A stretch of DNA of 34,002 nucleotides. It comes from Marinospirillum sp. Its GTDB lineage: Bacteria; Pseudomonadota; Gammaproteobacteria; Pseudomonadales; Halomonadaceae. Every line of letters begins with the position of its first letter. The first letter of the stretch is position 1. The notes below the pieces were generated by a model. It was not told the DNA's origin. It saw only the letters and a list, made by a program, of their open reading frames with translations, and searched no databases. The position numbers and the translations under genes are program-made. The DNA lies in assembly GCF_014859565.1 (NCBI RefSeq), contig NZ_JACUUA010000021.1, forward strand, positions 1 to 34,002, written 5' to 3'. Positions 17,123 through 25,818 of the stretch are shown here, piece after piece.

Positions 17123-18406
17123 TTAAACTGTAAAATTAAGATCTGATCGCTTTAATCGCTGCGCCATCTCTGTTCGGCTGATTCCCGGCATCATCTCGCT
17201 AACAGACTGAGCAGCAGCTTGCCAGGAGCTGGATTTCAACTCACCAGGCGCTGGCTTTGCACCAAGCCGCTCAAAAAAATCACTCAAGCGAATACCGGGA
17301 TTGGACATTGCTTGCTCTATTTCTGCCTGATGACTGCCGGTTAATCCCTCAGGGGTTCGATTCAGTTTTTCTGATGCAGCGGGGGTCAGTCCCTGCTGTC
17401 CCGGCAGGGTTTCGCCGGACAGGGATTGAATATGACTCGATAATGTGGAAGGGCGACCTAACTGCTGGCGCTGCGCCACCGAAAGCCAGCGAGCATCTTC
17501 AGGCATCGCCTGCCCGGATGAAGGGGGTCTGATCGGCTTGCCGCTCACCGCAGACGCAGTCAGATCGCGCAAGATCTCCAGAATACCAGACTCATTACGA
17601 CCCGCCCTGACACGCGTTGGCACCAAGGCAGTGTGACTGCCGTTCTCACCGATCAGGTCTTGCCCGGTGGCGTTTCGAATGCCGCGCTGCTGTGCGATGC
17701 GCACTGCAAGCGCCGCCAGACTGGGATCGTAAAGCGTTCCATCGGTTCGAGGGTAGGAGACCTGCCCTTTTGCCCAGGCATCGCACAGCTGATCATAAGC
17801 CTCTTTAACCGACAAACCATGCCTTGTTGCCTGCATCAAAAGGCTGGCGCAACCCGGGGGGCGAACGATCACCCGCTCATCACTGTAGTGCGTGGGTGGC
17901 GGTTGCTCCTGCCAAGCTCGCAGGAACGCCCCTTTAATGCGGCCTGGCGCTCCAAAAACCATGCCGACCATGCGATCAAAAGCTCTGCGACGCTCCGCAC
18001 TAAAGGCGGCTTCCGGATGGAATACTAATTTCGATGGGTTGCCGAGCACCTCATTCAACACGTCAGGCACCCAAGCATGGGTTCGGATTCGATTAACTCT
18101 GGCTTCAGGGTTGACCATCTGTGCAATCGAGCGCACCTGAAATGCAATGCGCTCACCCTCATCATCAGGATCAGTGGCGACCACTATCTGGTCAGCCTCG
18201 GCAATGCGCTCCACAAACCCTTCCAAAATAGCCGGATTGACCGGTGACCATTCCAAGTCAAAAGGCTCCTTGCGCAAATCCATCAAGTGACCAAAGGTGG
18301 CTGCCCCCTTCCATTGCCAGCCATCAAATGCAGGATGCCCTGACAGGGCATCCGTGGCGGTTTTTATCATGTGTGGAGATTCCACAACCAGTACGGCTTT
18401 GGTCAT
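17123..18406 (-). CDS. Compact type IA DNA topoisomerase
   Basis: 427 residues. The N-terminal Toprim domain has VLVVESPHMIKTATDAL and ATDPDDEGERIAFQV (acidic motif D79-P-D81-D-E-G-E85; the usual arginine after D81 is replaced by aspartate). It is followed by HPEAAFSAERRRAFDRMVGM, like the RRxLDRLVG segment of the family. The catalytic tyrosine is Y218 in SYPRTDGTLYD. Type IA enzymes cut one strand to relax or decatenate DNA; conjugative elements often carry one (for example TraE of IncP). This one is much shorter than TopA or TopB and lacks the zinc-finger tail. It follows the 483-residue gene by 15 bp, with AAGGTGGGG ahead of its start, in the operon under motif B. Confidence 0.9.
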   Translation of the reverse strand: MTKAVLVVESPHMIKTATDALSGHPAFDGWQWKGAATFGHLMDLRKEPFDLEWSPVNPAILEGFVERIAEADQIVVATDPDDEGERIAFQVRSIAQMVNPEARVNRIRTHAWVPDVLNEVLGNPSKLVFHPEAAFSAERRRAFDRMVGMVFGAPGRIKGAFLRAWQEQPPPTHYSDERVIVRPPGCASLLMQATRHGLSVKEAYDQLCDAWAKGQVSYPRTDGTLYDPSLAALAVRIAQQRGIRNATGQDLIGENGSHTALVPTRVRAGRNESGILEILRDLTASAVSGKPIRPPSSGQAMPEDARWLSVAQRQQLGRPSTLSSHIQSLSGETLPGQQGLTPAASEKLNRTPEGLTGSHQAEIEQAMSNPGIRLSDFFERLGAKPAPGELKSSSWQAAAQSVSEMMPGISRTEMAQRLKRSDLNFTV

Positions 18407-18421
18407 TCCGAATACCCCACC

Positions 18422-19873
18422 TTAAAGGTCTGGCCCGTTACGATCCCTTGGACGCTCAAGCTCATCTACTCCGGGATCAGATGCGGGTTCCGAGCCATCA
18501 GGCTGGCGCGAATCCTCAAAACCTTCAAGCGCCTTTAAATCACGATCAGCAGCTTCTGGATCCATGGGTTGAGTTGGCTCTTCCGGCGCTTCGATGGTCG
18601 GAGCAACCTGGGGTTCTGCGGCGACTTCCGGCAGGGGAGGGAGTTGCGACTCATCCATACGAATAATATCAGAGCTTTCCGCAAGTTCTGATATGCCGGT
18701 CGCATCCAGGATCGCATTGAATTTTTCAGCCTGGCTGGCTTTAAGGCTGCGTTTTATGCCATCTTCATCATCACCTAGTTCAGACTGAGCTTTTGCCAGA
18801 TCTGATCTAGGGTGAGAGTCAGCCCCGTCATCTTGATTAATCCGATCCAAGTCCTCAATCGTCTCACTCAGGGCGGCATCCATGGCGGCAGATGGTGAGT
18901 CCATGCTGGCTTCGTTGACAGCCTCTCGGAAACGATCAATGTCAATCACATTGCCCTTGGAACGGTTGATGCGATCATCTTCGGGCTGGCGCTCAGTGTC
19001 AGGATCTTCTGCATCTTGCTGTAGGCCTTCAGTGGAAGCGGCCTCCATCTCAGTAACCGGCTTTTTCTCATAAGCCTGAAAGGCTTCGGCAGGATCTTTC
19101 CCTTGATCCAAGGCCAGGTACCCAGCCAGAAATTGCTCGACAGAAGAAAATTCCGGATGACTCGCCACAAACTCGGTCAACTGCTGCGGGAGTGAGGCAT
19201 AATCCTCATCAGACGGCATGAGTCTCAACATATCCTCGGGTGATTGAATCTGGTCTTTGTATGCACCGATAAATTTACCTAACTGCTCATTTACCTCTAT
19301 TAACTTAAATTCACTCAAGGCGGTATCAACCTGTTGTTTTAAGTTCATGCCAGTATCAGCAGTTGTCTCTGCGCCCTCGGGCTTGCTTTCTGGCTCCTGA
19401 CCAGGCTCTTTACCGGGTTCGCTACCGGCATCCGCAGACAAGCTAACGGCTTGTTGATCATCCGGGGAGGCGACCTTGGTACCCATTAGGCTGCCGCCCA
19501 TGGACACAAATACACGCCCTAACAGTCGCCCGATCATTTTTAAAAGGCTAAAACCCACTATCGCAATGGCTTTTCCTGCAGCAGAGCCAAAGTCTGCAAC
19601 CCTGCCAGCCCCCTGCGTAAACTTGTCCCAGACTTTTTCTGGCTCCTTTTGATACTTCAGTCCTTTATTGTGCATCTGGCCAACCTGCTTGATCGCGGCA
19701 GCTTGGCGGCCTGATTTATTGCCCCGAATGCTCTGGGCTTGATGCTCTTTGATCGCCTCTTCTTTAAGGGCGCGCTCACGCTCCTGAGCCTCTGCTTGTT
19801 GCAGCTGCTCTTGCTTGGCAATTTCTTCTTCTGTCAGTGTTTTGCTGACGTCATCTGCTGCTTGCTTGCTCAT
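18422..19873 (-). CDS. Acidic, coiled-coil, membrane-associated protein of unknown function
   Basis: 483 residues, first gene of the long transfer operon. Residues 10-60 form a Glu/Gln/Lys-rich coiled-coil segment. Residues about 97-130 are hydrophobic with spaced basic residues (KAIAIVGFSLLKMIGRLLG), a possible amphipathic or single membrane segment. From about 135 on the chain is strongly acidic and low in complexity, probably disordered. No family recognised. The start has GAGGG seven bases ahead, and motif B lies 79 bp upstream. It could be a scaffold or adaptor at the transfer machine; this is a guess from composition and place. Confidence 0.75.
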   Translation of the reverse strand: MSKQAADDVSKTLTEEEIAKQEQLQQAEAQERERALKEEAIKEHQAQSIRGNKSGRQAAAIKQVGQMHNKGLKYQKEPEKVWDKFTQGAGRVADFGSAAGKAIAIVGFSLLKMIGRLLGRVFVSMGGSLMGTKVASPDDQQAVSLSADAGSEPGKEPGQEPESKPEGAETTADTGMNLKQQVDTALSEFKLIEVNEQLGKFIGAYKDQIQSPEDMLRLMPSDEDYASLPQQLTEFVASHPEFSSVEQFLAGYLALDQGKDPAEAFQAYEKKPVTEMEAASTEGLQQDAEDPDTERQPEDDRINRSKGNVIDIDRFREAVNEASMDSPSAAMDAALSETIEDLDRINQDDGADSHPRSDLAKAQSELGDDEDGIKRSLKASQAEKFNAILDATGISELAESSDIIRMDESQLPPLPEVAAEPQVAPTIEAPEEPTQPMDPEAADRDLKALEGFEDSRQPDGSEPASDPGVDELERPRDRNGPDL

Positions 19874-19951
19874 GGCAAAACCCTCGCTATTTCAATGATC
19901 AGCCTGCACCAAATCAGTACGCATCTGCATGAAAACAGGCTTTTGCCACTG

Positions 19952-19977
19952 TATAGCCAAGGTTTTTTTACTTGGTA
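19952..19977 (-). promoter_or_regulatory. Shared promoter-like motif, copy B (transfer operon)
   Basis: On the minus strand TACCAAGTA, a run of A, then CCTTGGCTATACA. CCAAG and CTTGG form a perfect 5-bp dyad in this copy. The -10-like hexamer is TATACA. It is 79 bp ahead of the 483-residue gene that leads the six-gene transfer block. Confidence 0.6.
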
Positions 19978-20024
19978 TCTCAAGGGGCAAACCTTCTCTG
20001 GGGTGGTTCTGATCGCCAGCAAAA

Positions 20025-20050
20025 ACCCAAGAAATTTTATTGTGGCTAGG
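20025..20050 (+). promoter_or_regulatory. Shared promoter-like motif, copy E
   Basis: On the plus strand ACCCAAGAAATTTTA, then TTGTGGCTAGG, with TAGGAT as the -10-like hexamer. It has the invariant CAAG, A and TGG-x-TA positions at the same spacing as the minus-strand copies. It is the only good copy on the plus strand and points to the gene at 20162, 112 bp away. Confidence 0.55.
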
Positions 20051-20161
20051 ATAGGGGAATCCCTTATTGATTGGGTGTAGCCCGACCAATCCGAGTAAAG
20101 GGAAAACCATTCAATCGAGTAAAGAACTGGGCTCTTTGATCAAGAAGCGAGGATTATCATC

Positions 20162-21835
20162 ATGGCCAACACCAATCAGAATACTGATACCCAAAAGTCG
20201 GAGCGTCAGAAGCTTAATTTTTTCGTCAAAGACGTTCATTCTCCCGATCCTAACGATCCATCAAAAAACTACTTTGATGCAGTTTTTTATGGTGAGGAGA
20301 ATAACCCCGATGCACAGGTATTTCGTGTCCGAATGAACATGAATGCTATTTCCATGGAGCAGCGCAAAGTCTATGCTTCCAAGGCAAAGCATCGCGGCCC
20401 TTGCACTGCCTACATCAAGGCCGAGGAAGCGAAAAAGTACAAAGGCGTGGCTTTTTCAGCTGACAACTCGATTTGGAACGCAGAGGATGGATGCTTCGAA
20501 GTACGTTACTTGTTGCGCCTCGGGAGCGATCCAGTAAGTGTGGTTACCGGCCCTGCGGTTGCCCAGATATCCCCAGACAAGACCAACGACAATCGACTCA
20601 GGATCTGGAACCTCCATTTTCTTCAAGATGCAGTGCCCGTTGATAACCCGAGCGTAGTTGATGATCTTTGCGCAAAGGCAGATGAACATTTTAGCCGCCG
20701 CACCCATATACCAAGAACGGATTATATAGATCCCAAAACAAATCAAAATTATGGCGAGATCATTGTGCATGGTCAAAAGTCTTTTGGCGTGATTTTGGTT
20801 GCACAGGACGCGCAGGGTCAGGTGCTCAGCATTATGAAGGGCAATCAAGATGATCCTGCGCAAAGGACTTCTTTCATCATGCAGAACAGGACACCAAAAA
20901 GTGATTCTGAATGGCCTGAGCATTACACAGACGAAAGAAAGTACAGAAAGTCCAATGGCTCTTATGCAAAAGATAAAAATGGCGGCCTTATCCTCAACAC
21001 GCTCCCCATTGATGGTCAGTATCTAGCTGGAATGATTGAAGATTTCAAAAAAGAAATGAACCAAACATTCGGCAATGGGATTCGCGTTTTGGCTATTCCG
21101 GTTGTCTCTTACCCAGGCAGTCAGACAGCTCCCCCTCTGAGCAAAAAACCCTTTGATCGTGATGCTTCGGGTCCATTTGAACCTATCGAAGCAATATACA
21201 AAGGCGGTGGTTACACCTGTCGCTCTGTAACTGATCTGCCTGTCGATCAAAACAACCAAGTTCTAATTGGCGGTAAAGTCGACTCAGCCTTTTTCGGCCT
21301 GGTGCCCATCGATGCCACTTGTCGCAAGACCCAGGATCAAGTGGAAGGCTTGCAGAGCTATATTAATGGTTCCAACCTCACGGTCAGTTATCCGCTCAAA
21401 GATGAGCAGGGTCTGATCAAGCACCCGATTGAGTGCGTTAAAGGTCCGGACGGTCAGCCCCTGCAATTACATCCGGCTCTGCGTGGTCTGGTTGTGGCGC
21501 GAGATCGTACCGGCAATTATACAGTGGCCGGCTATCAGCAGACTTTTGCTGCACAGCAGAAGCAGGCTGAAGCTGAGGCGAAAGCTCAACAACAGGCTGT
21601 TGCGCAGCAACCAGCCACTCAGGCGCCCCAACAGCCCTACAATCCGGCACTGGATCATGCTGCTGCCAATGTTGCACCGCTTGATCCTAATGAAATGCTG
21701 AATCAGCTCGATCAGGCTGCCGCTGGCTCTGCAAGGGAGCAGGCTGCTGCTGCACCCATGCAGGGTGAGCATCTCCCAGCTCAAGCTCCTGCAGCGCAGC
21801 GCCCTGTTTATAACAATGCTGGCCCTGGTGCCTGA
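20162..21835 (+). CDS. Unknown 557-residue protein with Gln/Ala-rich tail
   Basis: 557 residues, soluble, no signal peptide. Residues 1-450 look folded, with beta-rich stretches (EIIVHGQKSFGVILVAQDAQ, HPALRGLVVARDRTGNYTVAG). From about 462 the chain becomes Gln/Ala/Pro-rich (AEAEAKAQQQAVAQQPATQA) and disordered to the end. Such a layout is seen in single-strand DNA-binding and other nucleoprotein proteins, but the last residues (NNAGPGA) lack the acidic SSB tip and no family could be named. A ribosome site (AAGCGAGGA) precedes the ATG. It has its own motif E promoter and ends in a strong terminator, so it is expressed alone, possibly at high level. Confidence 0.78.
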   Translation: MANTNQNTDTQKSERQKLNFFVKDVHSPDPNDPSKNYFDAVFYGEENNPDAQVFRVRMNMNAISMEQRKVYASKAKHRGPCTAYIKAEEAKKYKGVAFSADNSIWNAEDGCFEVRYLLRLGSDPVSVVTGPAVAQISPDKTNDNRLRIWNLHFLQDAVPVDNPSVVDDLCAKADEHFSRRTHIPRTDYIDPKTNQNYGEIIVHGQKSFGVILVAQDAQGQVLSIMKGNQDDPAQRTSFIMQNRTPKSDSEWPEHYTDERKYRKSNGSYAKDKNGGLILNTLPIDGQYLAGMIEDFKKEMNQTFGNGIRVLAIPVVSYPGSQTAPPLSKKPFDRDASGPFEPIEAIYKGGGYTCRSVTDLPVDQNNQVLIGGKVDSAFFGLVPIDATCRKTQDQVEGLQSYINGSNLTVSYPLKDEQGLIKHPIECVKGPDGQPLQLHPALRGLVVARDRTGNYTVAGYQQTFAAQQKQAEAEAKAQQQAVAQQPATQAPQQPYNPALDHAAANVAPLDPNEMLNQLDQAAAGSAREQAAAAPMQGEHLPAQAPAAQRPVYNNAGPGA

Positions 21836-21851
21836 TTGGCATGTCTGATGC

Positions 21852-21877
21852 AAAAGGCCACCTTTCGGTGGCCTTTT
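21852..21877. terminator. Bidirectional intrinsic terminator
   Basis: AAAAGGCCACC-TTTC-GGTGGCCTTTT forms a perfect 11-bp stem between the convergent 557-residue and 123-residue genes. A and T runs on the two arms allow function on both strands. Confidence 0.92.
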
Positions 21878-21924
21878 CTTTTGGATGCCTTGTATTGATC
21901 CGCCTCCTGAGTCCGGGCAGAAGA

Positions 21925-22296
21925 TCAGTTCTCCGCTGCTTCTGACAGCATCTCCATGAATGCCTCCAGGTCGCTCAATTCGCCACGCTCCTGCTCAAAA
22001 CCTTTCGCAGTAAAGCGCCAGACCGCATCAATTACATCCTCTCGCCGCTTTTCTTCAGGAATATCCTCAACGACCCGCAAAAAGAGACGAGCCTCTTGAA
22101 TGGGTTCGTCCGGCTCCTCGCCATGATCCTGATCGGTTTGATAGCTGACTGAGGCATACACATGATCGCGAACCTTGAATGAATCAAGAACAATGGATTG
22201 AGGGAGATCCTTGAAGGACGTAATCACGCCTAGCTCCTCACCTTCTTCCAGAAGCCTGTGCAGCAGAGTATTCAAAACATTGTAAGTCATATTCAT
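21925..22296 (-). CDS. Small acidic protein of unknown function
   Basis: 123 residues, strongly acidic throughout (LLEEGEELG, DQDHGEEPDEP, DIPEEKRREDV), no membrane segment. The start has GGAGG at ideal spacing. It is divergent from the coupling-protein gene and convergent with the 557-residue gene. Small acidic proteins beside a type IVB coupling ATPase could be adaptors or DNA mimics, but no family is recognised and this is speculation. No copy of the shared motif is visible ahead of it. Confidence 0.72.
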   Translation of the reverse strand: MNMTYNVLNTLLHRLLEEGEELGVITSFKDLPQSIVLDSFKVRDHVYASVSYQTDQDHGEEPDEPIQEARLFLRVVEDIPEEKRREDVIDAVWRFTAKGFEQERGELSDLEAFMEMLSEAAEN

Positions 22297-22447
22297 CGGA
22301 CACCTCCGCAGTGCCTTGTTTTAAAGGTATGGGCTCCTGATGAAATCGTACAGGTATTCCCGTTTTGTACCATGTAGACAGAGTAAGCCCAAAGGGCTGA
22401 CACCTGCAACCCCCTTTTTTGCAGATTATAGATATAGGAATACTTGA
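22297..22447. other. Divergent spacer between the acidic gene and the coupling-protein gene
   Basis: This 151-bp region contains a small hairpin AGCCC-AAA-GGGCT at 22386-22398 and a TATAGA at 22427-22432 that is too near the start codon to be a comfortable -10 box. No shared motif was found on either strand. Confidence 0.4.
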
Positions 22448-25400
22448 ATGGCTCGCGAATCACTGAAGGATAATGCTGAAACGTACCGCTCGGCATATTC
22501 CACAGCCTACCAAATTGGCTTAAATGTCCGAAGGTATCTGCATATTTACTTCTGGACGCTGGCCGCATTTATGGTGCTGCTGCCCCAGTACCCTATTCTC
22601 TGGACGCTGCTCACCATCGTTACAGCCATTATCGGCACCAATCGCAATATACGTGATGAAAGCGGCTTTGGACGGGGTCGAGGGCCTTACTTAAAACCGG
22701 TCTCCAACGCCAAAAAAATGTTTGTGGATGAGGAATGGCACATCATTGACGCCCCTCCCGATAAGGGCGGTGATGGCGATTGGGCTTTTGGTAATAACCG
22801 CTTCACCATGGAAGAGGTGTATGCCAATGATGATAAGGCGCGTCGCCACATCCTGCTGTTTGGCACCACCGGTTCCGGTAAAACCGTATCGCTGATGGGT
22901 CTGATGTATCAGGCCATCGTGTCTGGATCAGGCCTGATTTTTGTGGATGGTAAATCCGACCCCAAAACCTGGTTTGAACTGTATGCCTGTGCCGCTCTGT
23001 GCGGGCGCGTTGAGGACCTGCTGGTTCTGAACTTCGTGGTCGGTGCCACCGCTGACGTTGAATTTGCCTTTGATCTGAATGAGGAGCGCGAAGAGTGGGA
23101 GGAATTTCGTGCCATTGAGTCGAACACCTACAACCTGTTTGGCACCGGTACTGCCGACACCTTGTTTGAGCTAGGCACCGCACTGCTTGGTAATGAAGGA
23201 GGCGGGGGTGACAACAAGATGTGGCAGGATCGTGCAGAAGCTCTGCTGCGCACCCTGATGAAGGCTCTTTGCGCATTGCGTGACGAAGGCTGGATACAAA
23301 CTTCTGTTCAAGCGCTGCGTGATCACATGGTGCTTGAAAAGCTCGAAGCTCTTGAAAAGGATGACCGGGTGCCGGAGTTTGCCCGTGACCAGATTAAAGG
23401 CTATCTGGATGAACTGCCTGGCTTTAGGGATGCAGCCAAAGAAAAAGATCCAGGTAAGCGCGTACAGTTAATGGAGCAACCCAACAAACAGCACGGTTTT
23501 CTCACTATGCAGTTCACCGGCCTGTTTGCCATGTTGACCGGTACCTATGCTCACGTTTGTGACGTGACCTACTCTGATATTAACTTCCCGGACGTTGTGT
23601 ACAACCGGCGCATCCTGATGGTGATGTTGCCCGCCCTGGAAAAATCACCAAGCTCTCTATCCTCATTAGGCAGGATGGCCGTAGCCGGTATCAAGTCAGC
23701 CCTCTCACAAGCTATCTCGGGACGACTGTCTGGCTCCAAAAAATCCATCGTTGATCGCCGCCCAACCAATGCTCCCCGAGCGCTCCTCTGCATCATGGAC
23801 GAATACGGCTCCTATGCCGTTGAAGGGTTTGGTGATGTGGTGGCGCAGGCGCGCTCACTAGGCGTATCAGCCATCTTTGCCGGTCAGGAATATGCCGGCT
23901 TTAAAAAAGCCGGTGACAATGAAGCTCAGCGCATTCTCTCCAACACCGGTATCAAGATTTTTCTGAAAAACGAGGACTGGGAAACCGCTGATGTTGCCTC
24001 CAAGCGATTGGGTGAAATCGAGGTTTTAAAAACCACCGGTAAAACAACAAACCAGCAGGGCAGGGAGATCAATTCCGACCCATCCTATCAGAGCGTTGCT
24101 CGTTTGAGTGTGTCGGATTTATCCAACCTGTCAGAAGGTCAGGGCATATTGATCTACAACAATTTCTATGTGCCCATTGCCATGCCTTACGTGAAGATCC
24201 CGGAAACCAAAAATGCCCAGCGCATGGATATGGTTCCTCTGCCAGGCTCAATCTTCCCGGATCGCGCCAAAGCCCGCTCCGACCGCCTTGAAATTATCAA
24301 AGAGATGGAGCAGTCCTCTCTTCCCATCAATGTCATTGAATTCCTGGATCGTCAGCGCAAAAAGGCTGCAGAAGCTGAGCAGCGCGAACCGATTGAACTG
24401 GCTACCACGCTGATGACTGAGTACATTCAGGGTGAAGTCATGATCTCTCGCCAGAATCTGGATAGTCGCGCCATTGTTCAGCCCTTTACCGGTCACGACC
24501 TACCTGGCATCATCAAGTGCGCAATGCCGGATAAAGATCAAGAGAACGAAGAGTTTAAAAACCCGCTGGTGCGTGCCGACAAGGCTGAGCTCAATATGCC
24601 TATACAGTCGCCACCGGGATCAAAGGATGGCAAGACCAAAGCCGGAGTCGATGATGAATCCGACCAGTCGGGCGCTTCTGGTGACTCCGATGAAACCGAC
24701 CTTCCGCCGAAGGCAATTCCATCAAGCGAAGCTGAATCAGAGCCTCAGGATTCTGAATCAGGCTTGTTTGATGAGCACATTGATCACGCCGAGCCCTCTA
24801 ATCAAACAACACCCTCTGAGTCAGCTTCAAGCAAAACGACCGCCACTGATAATGAATCTCTCGGTGAAGAAGATGATGACGAGTCATCTGCCGTTGACAT
24901 GTACCAGGAGCGAGATGAGCAGGGCAGCCAGACCGGGTCAACCGATCAGCCATCGCACGTAAAAGTGGAAGAGCCGCTCATTCCGCCTCCAATCGATGGC
25001 GGTTTCGATCCTTTTGCAGGGAAGGCTGAACCTATAACAGATCATGAGGCGCAGCGGCACAGTGACATTGCCAGTCTGGCTGAAGATATGGAGGAGGGGA
25101 TGGCATCTATCGAGAATTCACCCAAGGTCAATCGAGAAGGGCAGGGTGTATGGGACTTTGTTGAAGATGAAAGCCCGCTGCAAAAGGCCAACATGGCTGC
25201 AGACAGTCTGCTGAGCAGTATTGTCAGTCGTCAATCTCCCCCTCATGTAGCGGAATTCAAAACGCAGAACAATAATGATGGTGACTCAAAGGCGGCGCAG
25301 CCAGCACCATTTAATATCAGCGTTAAGCCATCCGATGGTCGTAAGCGTCGCGGTCGCACTGACTATAAGTTAAATCTTGGTCATAAAAAGACTCAAGAGG

Positions 25401-25729
25401 ATGATTCTGAAGGATCACGCGAAGCGTCCAGCGTCACAAGCCAGACTCGTGTAGCTCAGCCTCCGCCCACGCCCATAACGAGCACCATTTCGGCAGATGG
25501 GCATGAAGCACGACCGGTGGTCATGCCTTTTGCTGACAGCACTTCTGATGATGCTTTAAGTGCCAGCAATGCTTTTGACCCTGATGATTCGATGAAAAAG
25601 GTAAACCCCTTTACTGATCCATCGCCAGTCACGACCGAAGATCAGTTGCCCAGACCCACTGAAAGCGACACAGATTCCGATGATGGTGATGACTCAGGAG
25701 GCGCTGCTGTGACCGACCTGATCTGGTAA
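22448..25729 (+). CDS. DotL/TrbC-family type IVB coupling ATPase with long acidic tail
   Basis: 1093 residues. Two membrane segments lie near residues 30-65. The ATPase follows, with Walker A GTTGSGKT at 139-146, FVDGKSD just after it, and Walker B LLCIMDEYG with D451 and E452, then the coupling-protein signature VAQARSLGVSAIFAGQEYAG. These are typical of TrbC (IncI plasmids) and DotL (Legionella), which recruit DNA or protein substrates to the type IVB machine. From about residue 710 to the end the chain is an acidic, Ser/Asp/Glu/Gln-rich, probably disordered tail of nearly 400 residues. In DotL the C-terminal region docks adaptor proteins; a similar use is inferred here. The ribosome site is AGGA eight bases ahead. 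It is monocistronic and followed by a terminator. Confidence 0.92.
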   Translation: MARESLKDNAETYRSAYSTAYQIGLNVRRYLHIYFWTLAAFMVLLPQYPILWTLLTIVTAIIGTNRNIRDESGFGRGRGPYLKPVSNAKKMFVDEEWHIIDAPPDKGGDGDWAFGNNRFTMEEVYANDDKARRHILLFGTTGSGKTVSLMGLMYQAIVSGSGLIFVDGKSDPKTWFELYACAALCGRVEDLLVLNFVVGATADVEFAFDLNEEREEWEEFRAIESNTYNLFGTGTADTLFELGTALLGNEGGGGDNKMWQDRAEALLRTLMKALCALRDEGWIQTSVQALRDHMVLEKLEALEKDDRVPEFARDQIKGYLDELPGFRDAAKEKDPGKRVQLMEQPNKQHGFLTMQFTGLFAMLTGTYAHVCDVTYSDINFPDVVYNRRILMVMLPALEKSPSSLSSLGRMAVAGIKSALSQAISGRLSGSKKSIVDRRPTNAPRALLCIMDEYGSYAVEGFGDVVAQARSLGVSAIFAGQEYAGFKKAGDNEAQRILSNTGIKIFLKNEDWETADVASKRLGEIEVLKTTGKTTNQQGREINSDPSYQSVARLSVSDLSNLSEGQGILIYNNFYVPIAMPYVKIPETKNAQRMDMVPLPGSIFPDRAKARSDRLEIIKEMEQSSLPINVIEFLDRQRKKAAEAEQREPIELATTLMTEYIQGEVMISRQNLDSRAIVQPFTGHDLPGIIKCAMPDKDQENEEFKNPLVRADKAELNMPIQSPPGSKDGKTKAGVDDESDQSGASGDSDETDLPPKAIPSSEAESEPQDSESGLFDEHIDHAEPSNQTTPSESASSKTTATDNESLGEEDDDESSAVDMYQERDEQGSQTGSTDQPSHVKVEEPLIPPPIDGGFDPFAGKAEPITDHEAQRHSDIASLAEDMEEGMASIENSPKVNREGQGVWDFVEDESPLQKANMAADSLLSSIVSRQSPPHVAEFKTQNNNDGDSKAAQPAPFNISVKPSDGRKRRGRTDYKLNLGHKKTQEDDSEGSREASSVTSQTRVAQPPPTPITSTISADGHEARPVVMPFADSTSDDALSASNAFDPDDSMKKVNPFTDPSPVTTEDQLPRPTESDTDSDDGDDSGGAAVTDLIW

Positions 25730-25746
25730 AGCAAGGCACAGAACTG

Positions 25747-25774
25747 CAACAAAGCGCCGAAAGGCGCTTTGTTG
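25747..25774. terminator. Bidirectional intrinsic terminator
   Basis: CAACAAAGCGCC-GAAA-GGCGCTTTGTTG forms a perfect 12-bp stem with a GAAA tetraloop between the convergent coupling-protein and methylase-helicase genes. It lies 18 bp after the coupling-protein stop. Confidence 0.92.
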
Positions 25775-25818
25775 TTTGTTGGTAGGAGGTGCAGATTGGT
25801 CGAGGCTGCCGGTCTCCT

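Larger units (their letters stand above)
19874..20161. other. Divergent control region with two shared motifs, hairpins and direct repeats
   Basis: This 288-bp spacer drives the transfer operon leftwards and the 557-residue gene rightwards. It holds motif B (minus, 19952-19977) and motif E (plus, 20025-20050). Downstream of E come a short AGGG/CCCT hairpin at 20053-20064, a GATTGG/CCAATC inverted repeat at 20069-20091, and a near-identical direct repeat CAATCCGAGTAAAG (20087-20100) and CAATCGAGTAAAG (20112-20124). The last elements lie in the predicted leader of the 557-residue gene. They could be a translational control, a regulator site or part of an origin of transfer; no nick site can be recognised. 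Confidence 0.55.
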
